Assembly: GCA_030744635.1 (NCBI GenBank)
Contig: JASLQE010000349.1
Span: forward strand, 1-11,906
Reading direction: 5' to 3'
Origin: Dehalococcoidia bacterium
GTDB lineage: Bacteria > Chloroflexota > Dehalococcoidia > JACVQG01 > JAHKAY01
DNA: 11,906 nucleotides
In this document: one piece after another, positions 6,998 through 11,906 of the stretch
How positions within the stretch are numbered: the stretch's first letter is position 1
How the letters are laid out: every line of letters starts with the position of its first letter
Notes under the pieces: model-generated
The model's database searches: none
The model's input: the letters and a program-made list of their open reading frames with translations, nothing else
Told to the model about the DNA's origin: nothing
Translations under genes and position numbers: made by a program

Positions 6998-8216
6998 ACA
7001 CCACACCCTCGCCACGCATCTCGGCGATATCATCCCAGGAGTAGCCCAGATCCTGCAGCACCTCCTCCGTGTGCTGTCCGAACTGGGGGGCCGCCCTGGG
7101 TATCCGGGCCGGGGTGCGGCTGAACCGAACCGGGAAACCCACCGTGCGGGCCTTTCCCAGGTCGGGGTGGTCCATCTCTGCCACATACTGGTTCTCAATC
7201 ACCTGGTCGCTGCCGAGGGTCTCCGCCAAATCCATAATGGGGGCATAGGCGAACTCGCACCCGGCCTGGTTGAAGGTATCCAGCCACTCATCCCGCGTCC
7301 TGGCGGCGAAGGCGTGGTTCAGGATTTCAATGAGCTCGGCGTAGCTCTCCCGGCGCTTCAGGGCGGTCTCAAAGCGGGGGTCCTTCTCAATCTCTGATAA
7401 GTTCATCACCTGACACAGCTGCCCCCAGAAGCGGTCGGACTGAGGCTCGGCCAGCATGAGCCATTTGCCATCGCCGCACTGGTACATGTTGGACAGGGGC
7501 TGGCGAGCACGCTTGCGGGAGTGTCGGGCACGGGGCCGTCCCTGTATGAGGGCGGCATTGACATTGATGGCCTGCTGGTGGATGGCGCTGCCCAGCAGGG
7601 AGGTCTCAATCTCCTGCCCCACCCCCTGCCGGTCCCGGGAGATGATAGCGGCCATGACGCCGTAGGCCAGCATGGTAGCGCCAAGCTGGTCAAACAGTCC
7701 CGGCATAAGTTGGATAGGCTCCTTGAAGTCCCTGTCACCGGCGGACCACATGGCCCCGGATAGGGCCTGGGCGATGGGGTCAAAGGCCCGGCGGTCCCCC
7801 CACGGACCCAGGGAGCCGTAGCCGTGGGCGCGGGCATAAACCAGCCGGGGGTTGTAGCGGCTCAGGGTCTCGAAGTCCACCTTTAACCTCTTGGCCAGGG
7901 TACCGCTGAAGTTGGTGATGAAGACATCGGCCTGCTCCACCATGCGGTAGAGCACCTGCAGGCCCTTCTCCTGCTTCAGGTCCAGGGTGATGCCCCGCTT
8001 GCTGCGGTTAGCGGTTTCGAAGCCCAGCACGCGGCCACCGGGTAACTGAGTGGATTCCCCCCACAGGGCCGCCGCCCCCCGGAAGCTGTCCCCCCGCACC
8101 GGGTCCTCAACCTTGACCACATCGGCACCCAGGTCACCCAGCATGTATCCGGCGGCGGGGCCGTTGTGCCACACCGCCCACTCCACAACCTTTATACCTT
8201 CAAGAGGCCCAGTCAT
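6996..8216 (-). CDS. CaiB/BaiF family III CoA-transferase
   Basis: A 406-residue cytoplasmic enzyme that moves CoA between carboxylic acids through an aspartyl-CoA thioester. The N-terminal part has LEGIKVVEWA (5-14), GDLGADVVKVEDP (27-39) and NRSKRGITLDLK (70-81). The catalytic aspartate is D146 in AFDPIAQALSG (144-154), preceded by GYGSLGPWG (132-140). Length and motif order are normal and intact. The start ATG 8216 follows an almost ideal AAGGAGGTGA site. FldA and HadA, which load CoA onto 2-hydroxy acids for the dehydratase, belong to this family, as do formyl-CoA, carnitine and (benzyl)succinate CoA-transferases. Given the flanking dehydratases and the adjacent 2-hydroxyacid dehydrogenase, a 2-hydroxyacyl donor or acceptor is a reasonable inference, not a demonstrated one. 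Confidence 0.9.
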   Translation of the reverse strand: MTGPLEGIKVVEWAVWHNGPAAGYMLGDLGADVVKVEDPVRGDSFRGAAALWGESTQLPGGRVLGFETANRSKRGITLDLKQEKGLQVLYRMVEQADVFITNFSGTLAKRLKVDFETLSRYNPRLVYARAHGYGSLGPWGDRRAFDPIAQALSGAMWSAGDRDFKEPIQLMPGLFDQLGATMLAYGVMAAIISRDRQGVGQEIETSLLGSAIHQQAINVNAALIQGRPRARHSRKRARQPLSNMYQCGDGKWLMLAEPQSDRFWGQLCQVMNLSEIEKDPRFETALKRRESYAELIEILNHAFAARTRDEWLDTFNQAGCEFAYAPIMDLAETLGSDQVIENQYVAEMDHPDLGKARTVGFPVRFSRTPARIPRAAPQFGQHTEEVLQDLGYSWDDIAEMRGEGVV

Positions 8217-8261
8217 TATTCACCTCCTTCTCACAATGCACTCGCCAATATATATCAATAT

Positions 8262-8290
8262 GTTATGCAGCGCCTTTGTCCCCTATTCAA
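8262..8290 (-). promoter_or_regulatory. possible promoter of the CaiB-type gene
   Basis: On the minus strand TTGAAT (8290-8285), 17 bp, then CATAAC (8267-8262). The surroundings are AT-rich (TATATATT follows), unlike the genes on either side. Start near 8255, leader about 38 nt. Confidence 0.35.
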
Positions 8291-8370
8291 GCGTTAGATG
8301 GCAAGTTTTCGCAAATTCGTTACTCCCCTTCATCCTCCTCACATCCCCACTAGGGCCTCACCCTTCAGCC

Positions 8371-8385
8371 TGCCCACCGTGGGCA
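8371..8385. other. hairpin-forming palindrome after the fused CoA-transferase-fold gene
   Basis: TGCCCAC-C-GTGGGCA has perfect 7-bp arms and begins 13 nt beyond the TAA at 8398-8400 on the minus strand. It has no following T run in that direction. It may stabilise the transcript end or act as a protein site. The rest of 8217-8397 holds the CaiB promoter and no gene. Confidence 0.4.
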
Positions 8386-8397
8386 TGCTCCCTCTTT

Positions 8398-10188
8398 TTA
8401 ATCCCCCAGAAAGGCCCGTTCCGGGTCCAGGGCACGCATGATGGTCAGCTCCTCCACCGTTGGGGGTGAGATATCCTCCAGCTGCAGGGCCACCTTCAGC
8501 TCCCATCCGCAGTTGGCCCGCACAGCAGCCACCCTATCTTCCATTGAGCCGCCCTTACCACCGGAGAGACAGGCGGAGAGGCAGGCCACCAGGGTGAAGT
8601 CTCTATCCCCGTTGAGCTTCCGGAACACCCCCATGGGGGATATCAGGGTACGGATGCGATCCCCCGGGCAGGTGATATACTCCACCTGCTCCACAAAGCG
8701 GTTGCGGGACTGGTTCATCACCAGCACCGACTCCCGGGAGTTGATGGCATCATTGGCGCCACCGGTGCCGGTAAGATATGTTTCCCCCTTGCTAGTAGTT
8801 AGCTTTGTGGTGTTGATGTTGCCAAAACGGTCTACCTGCGCACCCCCCAGGACGCTTATACACCGGTTGGTCTCACCCCCCACCAAGCCCGCATAGACGG
8901 ATACGCTATCGGAAAGCATCTTGGCGGCGGGTATATTGGATATATTGGTGAGCATTGGGTCACCGGGGCGGGGGGAGTGGCCCAGTTGCCCGGAGCCCAA
9001 GATAAGCTCCAGGGGATAGCCCTCCTTGAGGAGCCGGTAGTGGCTCACCCAGCCGGTTATGCCGGACGCCCCCACCCCCACCAACGCTGTTAGGTATCCC
9101 TTCTCCTGCACCAGCCCCATGATATGGCGGGAGGCGGCGGCAATCATCGCCTCGGCGGGGGAGGGAGGTCGCTCCCAGTCCACCTCTTCCAACATAGGCT
9201 CCATACGGTGCTCCCAGGCCCCTTTCCGCCCCTTACCCTTCAGGAAAACGGTACGCTCTGTGCCCAGCTTCTGCAGGTATCCCTGCTGGTCCGCGACATC
9301 CAGGACCCACTCCCTAAGCCACACATCCAGGGCCGCCTGGTTCCGGGAGGCCTGTCGCAGGCCCACCAGGAAATCGTAGTCCGCGCCGTAGCTTTCAAAA
9401 TCTCTGAGCTCGTGGTGTGCCAGGCCCGCCGGGTGCGCACCCAGAGGGACTTCGCACACCGCCTTGACCATATAGCCGGGGATTTTCACCTGTGTGGCGT
9501 GCTCCCGGATGAAGTCCGGGGACACAATCTTTTCTACCGTCACTATCACCCCACCGCTGGCCCAGGGGCCCCAATAAGGGTCCTCGCCCGGAGTTGCCAG
9601 GATGGTGTTACCGAAGGGGTCGGCCACGCAGCCGTGGATTAACGCCAGATCCGGGTTCAGTGCTTTAACCATCCCCACACTTCGCCCGCTGCCGAAGGGG
9701 TCTTCCATCACCCGGAAGGAGTCACTGTTCTCTTCGGCCATGCTACTCCCCAGCAGCGACATCGTGGGCGTGAAACCACAACCCATGGCCCCGGCCATGA
9801 GCCTCTGTTGAAGTGATAGGAGGGACCAGTTTTCAACATGCAGCTTGCCACTTCGCACCGCCTCCTGCACCAGTGGAATGGGGGCCGGGGAGGGGTAGCT
9901 ATATGAAGCCGAGGTAGTGATGGATTTGCTCACCAGCCCGGTGACGGCCAGTAGCATATTGTAGTCCCTCGTAGACAGGGTGATGAGGGTGAATCCGGGG
10001 GCTTTGCCGTGGAACTGCCGTATTAACTCGGTGGCGGCCGCCGAGCAGTTACGGGAGGTGAAGAGCGACATGCCCGGTTTGACCAGAGTCGCTATCGCCT
10101 GGGACAGGAACATCGCCTTGCTCTCGCCGGAGTCCTTAAGGCGAAAGGTCTCCTCTACTATACGGCGTATGTCATCCCGATGCGGCAT
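8398..10188 (-). CDS. single-chain type I CoA-transferase-fold protein (GctAB/IpdAB-like, A-B fusion)
   Basis: A 596-residue protein in which both halves of a normally two-subunit family I CoA-transferase are joined. The A half (about 1-300) shows GFTPTMSLLGSS (138-149), ALNPDLALIHGCVADPFGN (176-194) and CEVPLGAHPAG (245-255), as in GctA/IpdA. A linker of roughly 45 residues leads to the B half (about 345-596), with ALVGVGASG (368-376), GGAQVDRFGNINTT (448-461) and GTGGANDAINSRE (474-486), as in GctB/IpdB. The B-half strand where transferases carry the catalytic glutamate (E-x-G) reads LILGSGQLG, with Gly at 398. IpdAB, which opens a steroid ring by hydrolysis, also lacks this Glu. So a hydrolase or lyase is as likely as a transferase. 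It is a stand-alone gene with its own promoter, divergent from the CMD-like gene. The ATG at 10188 has a G-rich stretch almost touching it, so the ribosome site is atypical. Confidence 0.85.
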   Translation of the reverse strand: MPHRDDIRRIVEETFRLKDSGESKAMFLSQAIATLVKPGMSLFTSRNCSAAATELIRQFHGKAPGFTLITLSTRDYNMLLAVTGLVSKSITTSASYSYPSPAPIPLVQEAVRSGKLHVENWSLLSLQQRLMAGAMGCGFTPTMSLLGSSMAEENSDSFRVMEDPFGSGRSVGMVKALNPDLALIHGCVADPFGNTILATPGEDPYWGPWASGGVIVTVEKIVSPDFIREHATQVKIPGYMVKAVCEVPLGAHPAGLAHHELRDFESYGADYDFLVGLRQASRNQAALDVWLREWVLDVADQQGYLQKLGTERTVFLKGKGRKGAWEHRMEPMLEEVDWERPPSPAEAMIAAASRHIMGLVQEKGYLTALVGVGASGITGWVSHYRLLKEGYPLELILGSGQLGHSPRPGDPMLTNISNIPAAKMLSDSVSVYAGLVGGETNRCISVLGGAQVDRFGNINTTKLTTSKGETYLTGTGGANDAINSRESVLVMNQSRNRFVEQVEYITCPGDRIRTLISPMGVFRKLNGDRDFTLVACLSACLSGGKGGSMEDRVAAVRANCGWELKVALQLEDISPPTVEELTIMRALDPERAFLGD

Positions 10189-10224
10189 GCCCCCCCTGTC
10201 AGTCCGGCCTACGGTATGTGCTAT

Positions 10225-10253
10225 ATTTTATGCACCACAACCGGGTATGGCAA
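10225..10253 (-). promoter_or_regulatory. promoter of the fused CoA-transferase-fold gene
   Basis: On the minus strand TTGCCA (10253-10248), exactly 17 bp, then TAAAAT (10230-10225). Each box is five of six to consensus. The start would be near 10218, about 30 nt before the ATG. The same AT-rich core may serve the divergent CMD-like gene, since TATATT at 10222-10227 reads on the plus strand, but no good plus -35 is visible. Confidence 0.6.
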
Positions 10254-10270
10254 GCCAAGAGGAGGTTAAC

Positions 10271-10669
10271 ATGGCAACAGATAAGGAAACGCTGCTGAAG
10301 AGGATTGGCGATAAGAGGGGGTTCCGCTTCGGCCTGCATGATTTCCTGGCCGAGACCGACCCCCAGCACCTGGAGCGGTTCAACGAATGGGTGGAGTACC
10401 TATACCTGAGTCAAAAGCACCTGGACCGCAAGACCAAGGAGCTAATAATCTTAGGTGTGTGCTGCGCCGTCAAAGACGACCCCCGGCACATCGGGATACA
10501 TATAAAAGCGGCGGTCCAGAACGGGGCAACAAAAGAGGAAATCAGGGAGGTTATGTACTTGCAGAGCCTGTGGGCCGGTGCCCTGGGAATGGTCAGCGGC
10601 CTGGAGGCGTGGCGGCAGGCGTTTGCCCCCCAGGCCCCTCCGGTAGTGGAGCCGGTGGACATAACATAG
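10271..10669 (+). CDS. carboxymuconolactone decarboxylase (CMD/AhpD-like) family protein
   Basis: A 132-residue all-helical protein. The family core is helix LDRKTKELIILGVCCAV (51-67), then DPRHIGIHIKAAVQNGATKE (70-89) and IREVMYLQSLWAGALG. AhpD-type peroxidases have C-x-x-C-x-x-x-H in the middle; here the region reads P-R-H-I-G-I-H (H73, H77), so the redox cysteines are absent. This leaves a decarboxylase-like or unknown role. The start is ATG 10271 with AGAGGAGG 5 nt upstream; a longer open frame to 9980 overlaps the divergent gene and is not expected to be used. Proteins of this type are often found near CoA-linked degradation genes. It probably acts on a pathway intermediate, but nothing shows which. 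Confidence 0.82.
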   Translation: MATDKETLLKRIGDKRGFRFGLHDFLAETDPQHLERFNEWVEYLYLSQKHLDRKTKELIILGVCCAVKDDPRHIGIHIKAAVQNGATKEEIREVMYLQSLWAGALGMVSGLEAWRQAFAPQAPPVVEPVDIT

Positions 10670-10952
10670 CCAGTAGCCTCTCGCCTTGACACCCCGAAGC
10701 CACGGGCGGAGAATGGCAACTGGGAGTGGTAGGTGCATGGTATCGGTTCATCCGATGCATCTGCCGCATGGTTATAACCAGTGCTTCGTTTCGGAAGTCA
10801 GCGTTACAATTAGTTATGCAACCAAGCACTGACTCAGGGCACTAGTCCAAGCGGCCTGAAGAATAGCACCAGGACTGGGCCGGGCCACGCCCTGTTTCCC
10901 ATGCCCTGCCAGGACCCCCCTGCAGGACCCAAAGTAAACCCTGCTCTGAGGT
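10670..10952. other. intergenic region without a gene; 12-bp palindrome
   Basis: No coding frame, tRNA or rRNA could be supported here. It contains a perfect 12-bp palindrome TGGTTATAACCA (10769-10780), a small potential hairpin GTATCGG-TTCAT-CCGATGC (10739-10757, one G-U pair) just before it, and an 8-bp inverted repeat CAGTGCTT/AAGCACTG (10779-10786 and 10824-10831). The CMD-like gene (plus) and the zinc-ribbon gene (minus) both end into it. No classical T-tailed terminator is visible. Confidence 0.5.
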
Positions 10953-11093
10953 TCAGCCGCCGATGCGGGACATCTTGGTGCCGCAGTTGGGGCAGGTGCC
11001 CCGGGTGGCCGGCCGGCCGTTCTTCAGTGTGATTTTCTCCGGGTTCTTCATTTCCCTCTTGGTTCGGCATTTCATGCAGTAGGCTTGTGGCAT
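10953..11093 (-). CDS. small zinc-ribbon protein, DUF5679-like
   Basis: A 46-residue protein beginning MPQAYCMKCRTKREM and ending CPNCGTKMSRIGG. Two CxxC pairs (C6/C9 and C34/C37) with the intervening KNPEKITLKNGRPATRGT stretch make a classic one-zinc ribbon. It matches my memory of the DUF5679 family, in which a few dozen residues are the whole protein. The start is ATG 11093 with GGAGGGG a few bases upstream, and it has its own promoter, which supports a real gene despite its size. It is rich in Lys and Arg, so nucleic-acid or protein binding is plausible; no function is established as far as I know. Proteins like this are common in Chloroflexota and some neighbouring phyla, which is one clue to the host. 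It is transcribed divergently from the right-hand dehydratase gene. Confidence 0.82.
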   Translation of the reverse strand: MPQAYCMKCRTKREMKNPEKITLKNGRPATRGTCPNCGTKMSRIGG

Positions 11094-11120
11094 TTGCCCC
11101 TCCTTCGTCGAGTTAATTTA

Positions 11121-11149
11121 AATGTATGTCCCCCGTTGCTCCCTGTCAA
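11121..11149 (-). promoter_or_regulatory. promoter of the zinc-ribbon gene
   Basis: A perfect TTGACA (11149-11144) on the minus strand, 17 bp, then TACATT (11126-11121). The start would be near 11114, giving a leader of about 20 nt. The repeat half-site AGCATCACC ends directly against the -35 box. Confidence 0.6.
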
Positions 11150-11237
11150 GGTGATGCTGGCAATGACATTGCCACACAGAACTTCCTTCGGGTAGTGAAG
11201 GGACTATCTGCCTACTATAGTTTGACTGAGCATCACC
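11150..11237. repeat. 9-bp inverted repeat enclosing a 17-bp palindrome, probable operator region
   Basis: GGTGATGCT (11150-11158) and AGCATCACC (11229-11237) are exact reverse complements, 79 bp centre to centre. Just inside the left arm is TGGCAATG-A-CATTGCCA (11158-11174), a perfect palindrome around one base. Two shorter hairpins lie between the arms: CCTTC/GAAGG and ACTAT/ATAGT. The left arm abuts the zinc-ribbon -35 box, and the right arm lies between -35 and -10 of the dehydratase promoter. The layout suggests a regulator acting on both genes, or a folded transcript. Confidence 0.6.
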
Positions 11238-11250
11238 ATCCGATTAAAAT
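11222..11250 (+). promoter_or_regulatory. promoter of the right dehydratase gene
   Basis: TTGACT (11222-11227), exactly 17 bp, then TAAAAT (11245-11250). Both boxes are five of six to consensus. The start would be near 11257, about 41 nt before the ATG at 11298. Confidence 0.6.
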
Positions 11251-11297
11251 AGATCTTTACTTGATGTACGGCAAAATATCAGTATAGGAGTCATTTT

Positions 11298-11906
11298 ATG
11301 AGAACGCCCACCCAGGACCTTAGTCGATTCGACCAAATGCTGGCGAGTTTCAACTCCATGTTGCAGCACCGACGCCGGAGTCCGGCTTCACTTATAAGCG
11401 AAAAGTACTACGACTTGTCCTTACGCTACTGGGAACAGGCACGCCGTGCACATGAGGAGGGGAAGCCCCTTGTGGCCCACAGCGCCTGTGTGCCCCCGGA
11501 GCTGTTCTATGCGATGGATGTGGTGCCCATACACATAGAAGCGATGGCCAATGTGCTCATGGCGGTACTCAAAGAGCACGAGTCCTTCCTATCGCTGGGC
11601 AAGGCCTACGGGCTCGGGCCTGAGGTATGTTCTACGCACCGCGGGGTGGCTGCGCTCTACTCCCAGGACTGGGCACCGCGGGCCGACCTCGTTATGTGGA
11701 GCAACCAGGTGTGCGATAACACCGTCAAGGGCGTTGAGATGGTACTCGGCCACACCGGCGCCCCCGGCATGTTCCTCGATGTTCCTTTCCGCCGCACAAG
11801 AGAAACGGAGCAGTACTTGTCCGAGGAACTAGAAGAGGCGGCCTCTTTCATTGCCGAGCGTCTGGGCCGCAAACTGGACATGGGGAGGCTGGTAGAAGCC
11901 CTTGAG
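11298..11906 (+). CDS. 2-hydroxyacyl-CoA dehydratase family subunit, partial (right edge)
   Basis: The frame is open from ATG 11298 (AGGAG 7 nt upstream) to the window end, giving 203 residues of a family in which subunits are usually about 380-430 long. After an N-terminal helix-rich extension of about 55 residues comes KPLVAHSACVPPELFYAMDV (57-75), which aligns with the HgdB signature (C64). Then come GPEVCSTHRG (C111) and SNQVCDNTVKG (C139), giving the spacing expected for three cysteine ligands of a [4Fe-4S] cluster. The fourth ligand position is open or filled by solvent or substrate in family members. The extension and sequence are clearly different from the left-edge gene, so this is not a duplicate copy; it may be the other subunit type or a separate enzyme. 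Activator and partner genes, if any, lie to the right. Confidence 0.85.
   Translation, partial: MRTPTQDLSRFDQMLASFNSMLQHRRRSPASLISEKYYDLSLRYWEQARRAHEEGKPLVAHSACVPPELFYAMDVVPIHIEAMANVLMAVLKEHESFLSLGKAYGLGPEVCSTHRGVAALYSQDWAPRADLVMWSNQVCDNTVKGVEMVLGHTGAPGMFLDVPFRRTRETEQYLSEELEEAASFIAERLGRKLDMGRLVEALE

Noticed and set aside
8371..8385. Palindrome as a Rho-independent terminator of the fused CoA-transferase-fold gene
   Set aside because: No T run follows on the minus strand; the pyrimidine-rich run lies on the plus side, where no gene ends.
10779..10831. CAGTGCTT/AAGCACTG inverted repeat as a terminator or mobile-element end
   Set aside because: Eight bp with a 37-nt loop, no T run and no transposase or target duplication.
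11150..11237. tRNA-like cloverleaf
   Set aside because: The length and four stems recall a tRNA, but there is no T-loop TTCRANY, no D-loop GG and no credible anticodon arm.
1..11906. CRISPR array, prophage or insertion sequence
   Set aside because: No regularly spaced repeats, phage structural genes, transposase or integrase motifs were seen in any frame.

Overview
The window is a GC-rich bacterial (not phage or plasmid) metabolic region of about 11.9 kb. It has strong Shine-Dalgarno sites, sigma70-type promoters in short intergenic gaps and dense CoA-ester metabolism genes. No rRNA, tRNA, transposase or CRISPR array is visible. The gene set (2-hydroxyacyl-CoA dehydratases, CaiB-type and type I CoA-transferase-fold proteins, crotonase, DUF169, small DUF5679 zinc ribbon) fits an anaerobe. 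I lean towards Chloroflexota (Dehalococcoidia-like), with low to moderate certainty because no phylogenetic marker gene is present.

Layout. 1-150 (-) is the N-terminus of a 2-hydroxyacyl-CoA dehydratase subunit, cut by the window edge. 422-4610 (-) is a probable four-gene operon, transcribed from 4610 down: class III aminotransferase, 2,4-diaminopentanoate-dehydrogenase-like oxidoreductase (4-bp ATGA overlap), DUF169 protein (TTG start), and a nitronate monooxygenase-like flavoprotein broken by a frameshift. 4710-5787 (-) is a crotonase-family gene with an in-frame TAG and a frameshift. 5969-6979 (+) is a D-2-hydroxyacid dehydrogenase, convergent with 6996-8216 (-), a CaiB/BaiF family III CoA-transferase. 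8398-10188 (-) is a single-chain type I CoA-transferase-fold protein (A and B domains fused) that appears to lack the catalytic glutamate. 10271-10669 (+) is a carboxymuconolactone-decarboxylase-like protein without the CxxC. 10953-11093 (-) is a 46-residue zinc ribbon not obvious to an ORF caller. 11298-11906 (+) is a second 2-hydroxyacyl-CoA dehydratase family protein, running off the right edge.

How the genes may work together. Two readings fit. (A) The D-2-hydroxyacid dehydrogenase, family III CoA-transferase and 2-hydroxyacyl-CoA dehydratase are the three enzyme classes of the reductive 2-hydroxyacyl-CoA route of amino-acid fermentation (as in Fld/Had systems), with the aminotransferase supplying or removing the amino group. 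(B) The crotonase, IpdAB-like single-chain protein and nitronate-monooxygenase-like flavoprotein match the classes EchA20, IpdAB and IpdC that open the last steroid rings in mycobacteria, which would suggest an alicyclic ring-opening pathway. The two broken genes may indicate decay of part of the locus, or assembly errors.

Regulation. Good -35/-10 pairs can be placed upstream of nearly every transcription unit. The richest control region is 11094-11297, where two divergent promoters flank a 17-bp palindrome and a 9-bp inverted repeat whose copies touch both promoters.
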